Assembly: GCF_000494755.1 (NCBI RefSeq)
Contig: NC_022657.1
Span: 1,189,501 to 1,253,500 of the forward strand
DNA: 64,000 bases
DNA from: Amorphoplanes friuliensis DSM 7358
GTDB lineage: Bacteria > Actinomycetota > Actinomycetes > Mycobacteriales > Micromonosporaceae
Direction of reading: 5' to 3'
Shown piece by piece: positions 37,636 through 46,743 of the stretch. The position numbers were made by a program, and so were the translations under genes. The notes beneath the pieces were generated by a model, which was given only the letters and a program-made list of their open reading frames with translations, made no database searches and was not told the origin of the DNA. Position 1 is the first letter of the stretch. Each line of letters opens with the position of its first letter.

Positions 37636-38484
37636 ATGGATGCACAACGCCAGCTCGGGGAGTTCCTGCAGACCCGGCGCTCCCAGCTGCGACCGGAGGA
37701 CGTGGGTGTCGCCACCTACGGCGGGCGCCGCCGCGTGCCGGGCCTGCGCCGCGAGGAGCTCGCCCTGCTGGCCGGCGTCAGCGCGTCCTACTACTCGCGG
37801 CTGGAGCAGGGGCAGGCCGCCAACGCCTCGCCCGAGGTGCTGGACGCCCTGGCCCGGGCTTTGCGCCTGAACGAGACCGAACGCCTCCACCTGGACGAGC
37901 TGGCCACCGGCAGCCGCCGCCGGACCCGGGCGAAGAGGCCCGCGCCAGAGAAGCTGAGCGAGGCCACCCGGCAACTCGTCGCGGCGCTCGGTGACGTGCC
38001 CGTGGTGGTGCTCGGCCGGCGCAGCGACGTGCTGGCCTGGAACCCCGCCGGTCACTCGCTCTTCGCGGGCCATCTGGCCGCGGACTCGAAACCGAACCTG
38101 GCCTGGCTGATGTTCTTCGACACCCACACCCGGGCCCTCTACGCGGACTGGCCGGCCAAGGCCCGCGCGGTCGTGGCGACCCTCCGCATGGCCTCGGGCC
38201 GTCACCCGGACGACCCGCTGCTCGCGGCGCTGGTCGGCGAACTGTCGGTGAAAAGCCCGGAGTTCGTCGCGATGTGGGCCGACCACCGCGTCAAAGCCGG
38301 CGGCGACGCCGTCTACGAAATGCTCCACCCGCTGGTCGGTCCGATGCGGGTGACCCAGCAAGCACTGTGGACCGAGGGCGGGCAGGCGGTCGTGGTCGCC
38401 ACGACCGAGGCCGGCTCCCCTTCGCAGGCGGCGATGACTCTGCTGGTCCACAGCCGCGTCACCGGGCCGCGCCTGACCGTCTGA
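37636..38484 (+). CDS. XRE family regulator with MmyB-like ligand domain
   Basis: A 282-residue protein. The N-terminal helix-turn-helix has VPGLRREELALLAGVSASYYSRLEQG, the hallmark of the large actinobacterial group with a C-terminal MmyB-like PAS fold (about residues 110-275, VVVLGRRSDVLAWNPAG). Such proteins often control a neighbouring short-chain or hydrolase gene. Here the metallo-hydrolase gene starts 70 bp downstream on the same strand and is the likely target. The fatty-acid-like ligand is unknown. Confidence 0.88.
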   Translation: MDAQRQLGEFLQTRRSQLRPEDVGVATYGGRRRVPGLRREELALLAGVSASYYSRLEQGQAANASPEVLDALARALRLNETERLHLDELATGSRRRTRAKRPAPEKLSEATRQLVAALGDVPVVVLGRRSDVLAWNPAGHSLFAGHLAADSKPNLAWLMFFDTHTRALYADWPAKARAVVATLRMASGRHPDDPLLAALVGELSVKSPEFVAMWADHRVKAGGDAVYEMLHPLVGPMRVTQQALWTEGGQAVVVATTEAGSPSQAAMTLLVHSRVTGPRLTV

Positions 38485-38554
38485 TCCGTCTTCCCATTTC
38501 CGGGTGCTCCGCAAGGAGCGCCGGACCCTCCATGCCCTGAGAAAGGCACCTGTC

Positions 38555-39379
38555 ATGAACGAGACCAAGGTCGGCGACGTCACCGTCACCCGCATCGTGG
38601 AGACGCACGGCCCGATCATGCCGACCGGCGCGTTCTTCCCGACCATGCCGCAGGAGGCCTGGGACCAACACCAGGACCAGCTGATCCCCGAGCATCTCGA
38701 CGCCGACGGCCTGGTGCTCGCGGCCATGCAGACCTGGCTGGTGCGCAGCGAGGGCCGCACGATCCTGATCGACACCGCCGTCGGCAACAACAAGGACCGC
38801 CCGGCCGTCGAGGGCTGGAACCACCAGAACGTCGACTATCTGGGCCGTCTCGCCGAGGCCGGTGTCCGGCCCGAGGACGTCGACCTGGTCGTGAACACCC
38901 ACCTCCACGTCGACCACATCGGCTGGAACACCCGGCTCGCCGACGGCGAGTGGGTTCCGACGTTCCCGAACGCGACCTACCTCATGCCGGCGGTCGACTT
39001 CCACTTCTGGAACCCGGCGAACAACCCGGCGGTCGAGGGCGGTGTCAACCAGAACGCCTTCGCCGACAGCATTGCGCCCGTGCATGCCGCCGGTCAGGTG
39101 CAGCTCTGGGAGGACACGCACCGCATCGACGGAGGTCTGCTGCTGGAGGCCGCGCCCGGGCACACCCCGGGCCACGCGGTGGTCAAGCTCGAATCGGGTG
39201 GCGACCGCGCGCTCTTCGCCGGCGACATCGTGCACACGCCGCTGCAGCTGGAATTCCGCGACCACTCCAGCTGCTTCTGCGAGGACCCGGTCCAGGCCGG
39301 CCACACCCGGCGCCGCCTGCTGAGCTGGGCCGAAGACGTCAACGCACTCCTGCTGCCGGCCCACCTCGACGGTCGATGA
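38555..39379 (+). CDS. MBL-fold metallohydrolase
   Basis: A 274-residue protein. THLHVDHIGWN is the metal-binding HxHxDH motif; further ligands are GHTPGHAVV and FAGDIVHTP. The family includes lactonases, beta-lactamase-like and quinolone-type hydrolases, so the substrate cannot be assigned. The ATG at 38555 has GAAAGG upstream. It follows the XRE regulator gene and is closed by the terminator at 39435-39484. Confidence 0.85.
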   Translation: MNETKVGDVTVTRIVETHGPIMPTGAFFPTMPQEAWDQHQDQLIPEHLDADGLVLAAMQTWLVRSEGRTILIDTAVGNNKDRPAVEGWNHQNVDYLGRLAEAGVRPEDVDLVVNTHLHVDHIGWNTRLADGEWVPTFPNATYLMPAVDFHFWNPANNPAVEGGVNQNAFADSIAPVHAAGQVQLWEDTHRIDGGLLLEAAPGHTPGHAVVKLESGGDRALFAGDIVHTPLQLEFRDHSSCFCEDPVQAGHTRRRLLSWAEDVNALLLPAHLDGR

Positions 39380-39434
39380 CAAGAACGATGTCGTGCCTGG
39401 GTGCATGGTTCTGACCGTCGCTCACGCCGAGACC

Positions 39435-39484
39435 GGGTGGGGAGGGCCAATCGCCTGGCGGCTCATGGGCGGCCCTCCCCACCC
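39435..39484 (+). terminator. Strong 14-bp hairpin terminator
   Basis: GGGTGGGGAGGGCC (39435-39448) pairs perfectly with GGCCCTCCCCACCC (39471-39484) around a 22-base loop. It lies between the metallohydrolase and HEAT-repeat genes. Confidence 0.7.
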
Positions 39485-39525
39485 TGCCAGGTGATTGCAG
39501 GGCGGAAAGACCCTATGGTGGCGCG

Positions 39526-41505
39526 ATGCAGGACGACGTTGGCGGGATCATCGACGGGTTGGGATCGGCTGATGCGGAGGTCGCCGAGGAGGCACTCGAC
39601 GACTTCTTCGACTCCGTCTGGCACCAGGGGACGGTTTACCCCGAGACCGTCACTGTCGTCCCGGGCCTGGTCGAGCTGGCGGTCACCGAAGGTGTGCACA
39701 ACCGGTCGCACCTGCTGCGGATCCTCGGCGGAATTTGTGATCCCGAGGAGTCCTACGGTGACGACCAGCCCGCCGTACGTGCTGCGGTTGTGGCCCACGC
39801 GGCGCGACTGGAGCAGCTGCTGGACGATCCCGATCCGGAACTGCGTGATTTGACGGCCTATGTGCTCGGTCAGTGCGGCGACCGTGCCGCGCTGACCGGG
39901 CGCTGGCCGCTCGAGACCGATCCGCAGGTGCGCGCGTCGTTGTTGATGGGCCTCGGATCCGTGGACCTGGCGCGAGAGGCAGCGCTGACCGAACCGTTCC
40001 CGGTCCCGGTGGCCGCGGCGCTGGTGTACGCCCGAGCCGGGCTGCCCCTGCCGTCGGAGACGATCATCCCGATCGCGGCGGCCTTCGGTGCGGCCGAGCC
40101 GTGGGACAGCCCGTGGCCGGGGCAGGACGGCGCGCTGTCCGAGGTTCTGGAACTGCTCGACGGCGCGTCCGCTGGTGCCCTGACCGTCGCGCTGACCAGC
40201 GCACCCGGCGGCAAACGGCAGCCCGGCGTCCGGTCTCGGCTGCGGGCCGCGGAGGCCATGGCGGACCGGTTCGAGAGCAAGCGGTCGGCACCCGTCGAGC
40301 TGATGCCCCGCCTGCGCGAGCTGCTCACCGACGACGACGCCGAGGTGCGTGCCGCGGCGATGCAGGCCGTCACCCACGCGGGTGCCCCGTCCGCAGCCGT
40401 GGCGGACATCCTCGCCGAGATGGCCCAGGGCACGGCGGACGAGGAACGCTGGAACGGTCCAGCCCATTTGGCGCTGAACGTCCTCGCCAGGCTCGGCGAC
40501 CCCCGCTGGCGCGAGCCGCTGATCGCCGCCTGGGAAGCGGGTCAGGACCCGTCGGTCGTCAGCACCCTCGGCGACTTCCCGCCACCGTTCGACCCGGTCG
40601 TTCTTGCCGCGGCCCGCCGGCGGTTGCGGGTGTTGACCGCCCAGCCGATGCCGCAGGCCAACGCCGTCATCGCGCTTGTCGTCCTGCTGAGGAACTGGGG
40701 CCCGGCCGCGGCTGACGCGGCCGAGGACGTGCTCGCCGCCCGGTTCGCGGCGCCGTGGATCGTTCCGGCGACCTTGGCGGGGATGGGCGAGCGGGCACTC
40801 TTCGCCGTGCCGGCCCTGACGGCCCAGGCCGACCGCGGTCAGGTACGGGACGGCCACGCGGTCTGGCGGCTCACCGGCGACCCCGGGCCGCTCGTCCGCG
40901 CCGGTCGACAGCTGCTGACCGACCCGAGGGGCCGCCTCCAGTGGGAGCTCGAACTTCTCGCCGACGCCGGGCCGGCAGCCGCGCCGCTGGTGCCCCTGCT
41001 GACCCCCTGGCTGACCGGCCGGGCCGCGCCGAACTACGAGGGCGAGGACCAGATCGCCGCCGCCCGGGTGGTCTGGCGTGCCACCGGTGACACCGCGGCC
41101 GTTCTGCCCACAGTGGACGCGGCGCTGCGTACCGGCGACTCCCCGGCCCGCTCGGCCGCGAAGTTCGCCACCGAACTGCCCGACGTGACCTCGCTCGTCC
41201 CGGCTCTCCGCAAAGCAGTGAGCGGCGACTGGGGTGTCGTCGACGCCGCCCGCGCGCTGTGGCGCTCGGGCACACCCGTCGACGACCTGGTCCGGCCGCT
41301 GCTCACCGCAGCCGCTGACACGTACGTCCACACCGAGGCGGTCGACCTCCTGGTGGAGATGAACGCCACGTCAGCACTGCCGGGCCTGACCGCGCTCGCG
41401 ACCCAGGACAACCGCGTTGTGCAGGGCAGCGCCGCACTGGTCTGGAAGGACGACCGCCTCCGGCGCCAGCTGCACGAGGCGATCAGAACCCTGCGCCGCG
41501 GCTGA
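39526..41505 (+). CDS. HEAT-repeat-like scaffold protein (659 aa)
   Basis: A soluble, acidic, fully alpha-helical protein built of degenerate HEAT-type repeats, for example DPELRDLTAYVLGQCGD, DDDAEVRAAAMQAVTHAG and LPGLTALATQDNRVVQGSAA. The N-terminal LGSADAEVAEEALDDFFDSVWHQG resembles the start of immunity-like or HEAT proteins annotated as unknown in actinomycetes. Probably a protein-protein scaffold. TATGGT at 39514-39519, six bases before the ATG, fits a leaderless promoter. Its stop abuts the stop of the next, convergent gene. Confidence 0.75.
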   Translation: MQDDVGGIIDGLGSADAEVAEEALDDFFDSVWHQGTVYPETVTVVPGLVELAVTEGVHNRSHLLRILGGICDPEESYGDDQPAVRAAVVAHAARLEQLLDDPDPELRDLTAYVLGQCGDRAALTGRWPLETDPQVRASLLMGLGSVDLAREAALTEPFPVPVAAALVYARAGLPLPSETIIPIAAAFGAAEPWDSPWPGQDGALSEVLELLDGASAGALTVALTSAPGGKRQPGVRSRLRAAEAMADRFESKRSAPVELMPRLRELLTDDDAEVRAAAMQAVTHAGAPSAAVADILAEMAQGTADEERWNGPAHLALNVLARLGDPRWREPLIAAWEAGQDPSVVSTLGDFPPPFDPVVLAAARRRLRVLTAQPMPQANAVIALVVLLRNWGPAAADAAEDVLAARFAAPWIVPATLAGMGERALFAVPALTAQADRGQVRDGHAVWRLTGDPGPLVRAGRQLLTDPRGRLQWELELLADAGPAAAPLVPLLTPWLTGRAAPNYEGEDQIAAARVVWRATGDTAAVLPTVDAALRTGDSPARSAAKFATELPDVTSLVPALRKAVSGDWGVVDAARALWRSGTPVDDLVRPLLTAAADTYVHTEAVDLLVEMNATSALPGLTALATQDNRVVQGSAALVWKDDRLRRQLHEAIRTLRRG

Positions 41506-43350
41506 TCAGCTGTCCTTCGTCGCCTCCCGCGGCGCGGGCAGGGTCAGCGGCCGGGTGTCGTCCTGAGCCTCGTCGGCGGGCCGCTCGAGGTTGGTCGCAC
41601 TCATCGCACCCCGCCGCGGCTCGGTCACCTGACCCGGATCCCGGACAGCACTCAACCGAGTCGTCGGATCCTCACCCGGATCGGGTCGCTCCTCACCCAC
41701 GATCGACATCGCCTTGGTCGACTCGTGCGTCTTCTCACCCACCGGATTCACCACCGTCGCCGCCTCACCCGGCCCTGTCGCGGCCCGGGTCACTGCCTCG
41801 TCCGGCCTGGAGGCCGTCTCGCCCGGGGGGTCTGCCGCGCCGTTCCGCGCGGTGGCTGCTTCTCCCGGGGTGGGGAAGGTGAGCAGTTGGGTGCGGTCAC
41901 CGGGCGGCTGGACGGTTCCGGAGCGGATCAGCTGCGTCCGCTCGCCGTCCGTCGCGGCCGGGAGCTGCAGCGCCTCGGTCTTGTCGTTGTCACCCTGCGC
42001 CTCAGCGGCGGCGGGAAAGACCAGCCGGGTGGTCTCCTCACCGGAGCCGTGCGGCTCGTAGCGGCCCGGCGCCGGCGGCACGACCGCCAGCCGCGTCGTC
42101 TCGTCCCCGGCCAGGTCGTGAGTCACCTGACCCGCACCGGCATCCCGCGTCGTCTCTTCGCCGCGAGCCTCGTCCGCGATGACCGGGCGAGTGGGCTCGT
42201 CGTCCTCCGCGACCACATCCCGGGTGACCTCGTCCCCGCCGACGTCCCGCGTGGCCTCATCCCCGGCCACGTCCCGAGTGACCTCGTCCGCGCTCATATC
42301 GCGCGTGGCCTCGTCCGCGCTCATATCGCGCGTGGCCTCGTCCGCGCTCACGTCAGCGGTGTTTTCGGACGCCGCCACGTCGTGGGTGGGCTGGTCGCTG
42401 ACGACGTCACGGGTGGATTCGCTGTCGGCCACCTCGCGGGTGGTCTGGTTGCTGAACTCGTCGGGTGCGGCCGCCCCGGCCACGGAGCCCTCGTGGGCCG
42501 ACGTCAGGACTTCAGTTCGGTCATCAGCCGGCGAACTGACGGCGATCGTCGCGGGCTCCTCGTGGGGCCGGCCCGGCGGCGTGAGCAACGTGGTCACCTC
42601 GTCCGCCGGCGGTCGGGCGGGACTGGTGGGCGCAGACGCCGCCGGCCGGCCCAGCGACATGACGGTTGTCTTCTCCTCGTCGTCCTCCTGCGGAAGCACC
42701 GTCGTGGCCTGCGCCGGAACCACGGTGGTGTTCTCGTCACCGTTCGCCGGGAACGGCGTGGCCGCCGGCGTCCCGTACGTCGGCTGTCCCTGCGGGAAGC
42801 TCTGAGGCGGAGGGAAGCTCTGAGCCGGGGGTACCTGGTATTGACGCTGCTGGGGGATGACCGTGGTGCGCTCGGCAGCGATCGGGGTGCCGGCGACCGG
42901 GGCCGCGCCGCGGGCCCGGCCGATCGTGCCGATCAGGAGGATCTCGGGGGGTTCGAAGCCCTTCCAGCGGCGTGCGCTCAGCGCCGTGCACAGCATCGGT
43001 ACGGCGAGCAGCACCGCCAGGCCGTAGCCCGGCGTGCTCACGTCGAAGCCTTCCTTGACGACGTTCGGGGGCCAGATCCCCGCGTACTGGTCGGGGGCCA
43101 GGCGGGCCCACGCGCCGACGCCGACAAAGGCGAGGCCGGCGAGCAGCGGGCCGAGGGGTGAGATCGGGGAGAAGAGCAAGATCGAGTACGCCGCTCCGGC
43201 AAGAAGGAGCAGCAGGACGCCGGAGAGGGACTCGATGCCGCCGTTGTCGCGGGCCCTCCCGGTCAGGTCCTGGTCGAAGCCGACGCCGCAGAGGATCCAG
43301 ACCGCGGGGGCCAGTACGAGGGCATAGATGATCGACCGTAGATGGCGCAC
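41506..43350 (-). CDS. Membrane protein with long Thr-rich acidic tail
   Basis: A 614-residue protein. The N-terminal 140 residues hold four hydrophobic helices (YALVLAPAVWILCGV, LSGVLLLLLAGAAYSILLF and two more). The rest is disordered, with many TT/TR/TQ motifs: TTVIP, ATTVLPQ, EEKTTVMSLG, ERTQLIRSG and DRTQLLTFP. A middle block repeats about every nine residues (SADEATRDM twice, then close variants). Similar Thr motifs are phosphorylated or bound by FHA domains in other actinobacterial proteins (inference). The N-terminus resembles the protein at 52458-53420. The GTG at 43350 is the likely start, with no strong ribosome site. Confidence 0.65.
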   Translation of the reverse strand: MRHLRSIIYALVLAPAVWILCGVGFDQDLTGRARDNGGIESLSGVLLLLLAGAAYSILLFSPISPLGPLLAGLAFVGVGAWARLAPDQYAGIWPPNVVKEGFDVSTPGYGLAVLLAVPMLCTALSARRWKGFEPPEILLIGTIGRARGAAPVAGTPIAAERTTVIPQQRQYQVPPAQSFPPPQSFPQGQPTYGTPAATPFPANGDENTTVVPAQATTVLPQEDDEEKTTVMSLGRPAASAPTSPARPPADEVTTLLTPPGRPHEEPATIAVSSPADDRTEVLTSAHEGSVAGAAAPDEFSNQTTREVADSESTRDVVSDQPTHDVAASENTADVSADEATRDMSADEATRDMSADEVTRDVAGDEATRDVGGDEVTRDVVAEDDEPTRPVIADEARGEETTRDAGAGQVTHDLAGDETTRLAVVPPAPGRYEPHGSGEETTRLVFPAAAEAQGDNDKTEALQLPAATDGERTQLIRSGTVQPPGDRTQLLTFPTPGEAATARNGAADPPGETASRPDEAVTRAATGPGEAATVVNPVGEKTHESTKAMSIVGEERPDPGEDPTTRLSAVRDPGQVTEPRRGAMSATNLERPADEAQDDTRPLTLPAPREATKDS

Positions 43351-43399
43351 GCTCGGACCGTACCCGTCAGCGGCAACGACGAGGAATAACGTATCGGTC

Positions 43400-43915
43400 A
43401 TGAGTGACCATCTCGTCGGACGGGCAACCTCGCACTCGCGGGTGACGCTCAGTCGGATCATGAACGCGACCGACGTCAACCTGTACGGCACGGTGCACGG
43501 CGGTGTGCTGATGAAGTTCGTCGACGACGTCGCCGGTGCGTCCGCGGCACGGCACAGCGGCGGGACGGCCGTGACCGCCGCGATCGACGAGATCCTGTTC
43601 GTCGAGCCGGTACGCGTGGGTGATCTTGTCCACGCGTACGCGCAGGTGAACTGGACCGGGAGCACCTCGATGGAGGTCGGGGTGAAGTTGACCGCCGAAC
43701 GCTGGGACACCGCGGGCGGCGAACCGTTGACGGTGGCCACGGCGTACCTGGTCTTTGTCGGGGTTGATGTCTCCGGGCAGCCGCGCCGGATCCCGCCGGT
43801 GCTGCCGGAGACGTCGGAGGACGAGCGGCGCTTCCGCGAGGCGATCATCAGGCGGGAACATCGTCTGGCCCGGCGCAAGGCGATCCAGGACGCCCGGGCC
43901 ACCCCGGCTGAATAA
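43400..43915 (+). CDS. Acyl-CoA thioesterase (hotdog fold)
   Basis: A 171-residue YciA/BfiT-type thioesterase: MNATDVNLYGTVHGGVLMKFVDD holds the active-site region, followed by DEILFVEPVRVGDLVHAYAQV. Hydrolyses acyl-CoA to free acid and CoA; chain-length preference unknown. TAACGT at 43387-43392 lies seven bases before the ATG (leaderless-type). Followed 16 bp later by acetoacetyl-CoA synthetase. Confidence 0.88.
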   Translation: MSDHLVGRATSHSRVTLSRIMNATDVNLYGTVHGGVLMKFVDDVAGASAARHSGGTAVTAAIDEILFVEPVRVGDLVHAYAQVNWTGSTSMEVGVKLTAERWDTAGGEPLTVATAYLVFVGVDVSGQPRRIPPVLPETSEDERRFREAIIRREHRLARRKAIQDARATPAE

Positions 43916-43931
43916 CCGTTAAGGTGACGGC

Positions 43932-45857
43932 ATGACGGGCACAGTGCTGTGGACCCCGCCTGCGGACGTGCTCGAGACGTCGCGGATGGGGCAGTTCATG
44001 ACCTGGCTGCGGGAGAAGCGCGGCGTGGTCGTCGCCGACTACGCCGAGCTGTGGCAGTGGTCCGTGACCGATCTCGAGGGCTTCTGGCGGGCGGTCTGGG
44101 ACTACTTCGATGTCATCTCGCACACTCCGCCAACCGCCACGCTGAGTGACGCGACCATGCCCGGCGCGCGGTGGTTCCGCGGCTCCTCGCTGAACTACGC
44201 CGAGCACGTGCTGAGGATGCCGGGGCTGGGTGACGACGATGCGGTGGTGCTCGCGTACTCCCAGACCCGGGATCAGGTGACGCTCACCGCGAGCGAGCTT
44301 CGTGAGCAGGTCCGGAGGGTTGCCGCCGGGCTGCGGCGGCGCGGTGTCGGGCCGGGCGACCGGGTCGCGGCGTACGCGCCGAACATCCCGGAGACCTACG
44401 TCCTGATGCTCGCCACCGCGAGTCTCGGCGCGGTGTTCTCGTCGTGCGCGCCCGAGTTCGGGTCACGCAGTGTCATCGACCGCTGGTCCCAGATCGAGCC
44501 CAGCGTCCTGGTCGCGGTCGACGGTTACCAGTACGGCGACAAGCGCATCGACCGCACCGCGGAGGTGGCCGCGATCCACGCCGCGCTGCCGAGCGTCGAG
44601 CACCTGATCATGATCGGCTACCTGGACCCGGACGCCGGGAACTGGGCCGAACTGGACGGCGACGACCCGCTGACCTTCGCGGCGCTGCCGTTCGAGCACC
44701 CGCTCTACGTGCTCTACTCCTCCGGCACGACGGGCCTGCCCAAGCCGATCGTGCACGGCCACGGTGGCATCCTGCTCGAGCACCTCAAGATGCTCGCTCT
44801 GCACCATGACCTCGGCCCCGGCGACCGGTTCTTCTGGTTCACCACCACCGGCTGGATGATGTGGAACTTCCTCGCCTCCGGCCCGGCGGTCGGCGCGGCG
44901 ATCGTGCTCTTCGACGGCAACCCCGGCTGGCCGGACCTCTCCGCCACCTGGCAGCTCGCCGCCGACGCCGGGATCACCTACTTCGGTACGTCCGCGCCGT
45001 TCCTGATGGCCTGCCGCAAGGCCGGGGTGATCCCGCCGGCGACGGAGATCCGGGCTGTCGGGTCGACCGGCGCGCCGCTGCCTCCCGAAGGTTTCCGCTG
45101 GGTCTACGAGGTCCTCGGCGACCGCCCGCAGCTGCAGTCGCTGTCCGGCGGCACCGACGTGTGCACCGGTTTTGTCGGCGGCACCCCGCTGCTGCCGGTG
45201 GTCGAGGGTGTCATCTCGTGCCGTGCCCTCGGTGCGCGCGTCGAGGCGTACGACGCCTACGGCAAACCTGTCCTGGGGGAGCTGGGCGAGCTGGTCATCA
45301 CCGCGCCGATGCCGAGCATGCCCGTCGGTTTCTGGAACGACCCGGACGGCCGCCGCTACTTCGAGGCCTACTTCGACGTCTACCCCGGCGTGTGGCGGCA
45401 CGGCGACTGGATCACCATCGCCGAGGACGGCAGCTGCGTGATCACCGGCCGCTCCGACGCCACCCTCAACCGCGGCGGCGTGCGGCTGGGCACCGCGGAG
45501 TTCTACTCGGTCGTCGAGGCCGTGCCCGGTGTCGCCGACTCCGTGGTCGTGCACCTCGACGCCGAGGGCCAGGACGAGCTGCTGCTCTTCGTCGTCCTGG
45601 CCAGGGACGCCGAGCTCACCGACGAGCTGCGCGGCCGCATCCGGGGAGACCTGCGTGCCGCGCTCTCCCCGCGGCACGTCCCCGACGAGATCCACCAGGT
45701 ACGCGCGGTGCCGCGCACCCTTTCCGCCAAAAAACTCGAGGTACCGGTGAAACGGATCCTCACCGGCACCCCCGCCGACCGGGCCGCGGCCAAGGGCGCG
45801 CTGGCCAACCCGGAATCGCTGACCGCTTTCGAGGAGCTCGCGGCCTCACGCCAGTAG
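43932..45857 (+). CDS. Acetoacetyl-CoA synthetase
   Basis: ANL-superfamily ligase activating acetoacetate with ATP and CoA. P-loop LYSSGTTGLPKPIVHGHGG, WMMWNFLASG, TSAPFLMACRKAG and SGGTDVCTGFVGG match the acetoacetate-CoA ligase subgroup, as does the 641-residue length and the opening PPADVLETSRMGQFMTWL. The C-terminal Lys lies in PRTLSAKKLEVPVKRIL. Probably used in ketone-body or polymer breakdown. TAAGGT six bases before the ATG. Its 3' end overlaps the convergent TIGR03089 gene by 12 bp. Confidence 0.92.
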   Translation: MTGTVLWTPPADVLETSRMGQFMTWLREKRGVVVADYAELWQWSVTDLEGFWRAVWDYFDVISHTPPTATLSDATMPGARWFRGSSLNYAEHVLRMPGLGDDDAVVLAYSQTRDQVTLTASELREQVRRVAAGLRRRGVGPGDRVAAYAPNIPETYVLMLATASLGAVFSSCAPEFGSRSVIDRWSQIEPSVLVAVDGYQYGDKRIDRTAEVAAIHAALPSVEHLIMIGYLDPDAGNWAELDGDDPLTFAALPFEHPLYVLYSSGTTGLPKPIVHGHGGILLEHLKMLALHHDLGPGDRFFWFTTTGWMMWNFLASGPAVGAAIVLFDGNPGWPDLSATWQLAADAGITYFGTSAPFLMACRKAGVIPPATEIRAVGSTGAPLPPEGFRWVYEVLGDRPQLQSLSGGTDVCTGFVGGTPLLPVVEGVISCRALGARVEAYDAYGKPVLGELGELVITAPMPSMPVGFWNDPDGRRYFEAYFDVYPGVWRHGDWITIAEDGSCVITGRSDATLNRGGVRLGTAEFYSVVEAVPGVADSVVVHLDAEGQDELLLFVVLARDAELTDELRGRIRGDLRAALSPRHVPDEIHQVRAVPRTLSAKKLEVPVKRILTGTPADRAAAKGALANPESLTAFEELAASRQ

Positions 45858-46571
45858 CAGCGTCGCCTTCTCCGCCTCGGTGCGGCTCTGCACCTTCGCC
45901 GCGTCGAGGTTGCCGCAGAGGACAATGCTGGCCCCGGCGATCAGCGGCGCCAGCAGCCAGTCCGTCGGATCGGGGTAGGCGCTCGCGTCGACGAGCACCC
46001 GGTCGCCGGGCTTGATGCCGAGCTCGACAGCCCGTTCGGTCGCCATCTCGCACACCGAGAGGTGGCTCTCCTCGACCGGACCCGCGAGCGCCCGGTCGTT
46101 CTTGTCCACGGGGCTGGAGGAGAAGTAGTCGCCGAAGGCGCGTACCTCGACGGTGTAGTCGGCAAAACCCGGGGGGATCTGCCGCAGGGGAGCCGCGAGC
46201 GGCAGCAGGCCTGTCGCGTACCGGTCGGTGGTGGACCAGCCCGCCGCGACCTCGGCCCGCTCGGGTGTGGTGAAGAGCACCTCCACCGGGCGCGGGTCGG
46301 GACCCAGGTCGGCGGCGAGCCCCGCGGCCCACGAACCGAGCAGGACAGCGGCGGTCTGCCAGTGCGGCGGCATCAGCACGGCCACCGAGTCCCCGGAGCC
46401 GAGGCCCACACCGTCGACAAGCAGGTTGGCGGTCTTGGCCACCCAGTTGGCCATCGTCGCCCCGGACAGCTCGGTGCGGTCGCCGCTCGCATCGTCGTAC
46501 CAGGTCAGCAGGGGTGTCGTGGGGTCGCGGCGCACCGCGGCCGCGAGGGCTGCCGGAATCGTCTCAATCAT
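45846..46571 (-). CDS. TIGR03089 family protein
   Basis: A 241-residue AMP-binding-like protein found in actinobacteria, with the N-terminal half of an ANL ligase (PLLTWYDDASGDRTELSGATMANWVAKTAN region, GLGSGDSVAVLMPPHW) but no C-terminal domain and no SGTTG P-loop, so it is unlikely to be an active ligase. Function unknown. Divergent from the glycosyltransferase gene, with about 170 bp between. Confidence 0.8.
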   Translation of the reverse strand: MIETIPAALAAAVRRDPTTPLLTWYDDASGDRTELSGATMANWVAKTANLLVDGVGLGSGDSVAVLMPPHWQTAAVLLGSWAAGLAADLGPDPRPVEVLFTTPERAEVAAGWSTTDRYATGLLPLAAPLRQIPPGFADYTVEVRAFGDYFSSSPVDKNDRALAGPVEESHLSVCEMATERAVELGIKPGDRVLVDASAYPDPTDWLLAPLIAGASIVLCGNLDAAKVQSRTEAEKATLLLA

Positions 46572-46743
46572 CGGTGCCGACGATAGTCGGTTGACGGTCA
46601 GTGACCGGATGATCTCCGGTGGGCGTGGCTCGGGGACGAGCAGATAACGGTGGGATGTCGTGCGGTGTCGCGGTCGACACGACACCCATCGAGCGGCGTA
46701 CCCTTGCCAGTGGTCTGGCCCACAGCCCCCGAGGAGTTGCCAC

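Noticed and set aside
44463..45695. A 410-codon minus-strand frame opposite acetoacetyl-CoA synthetase
   Set aside because: The plus strand holds a complete ANL enzyme; the antisense frame is compositional.
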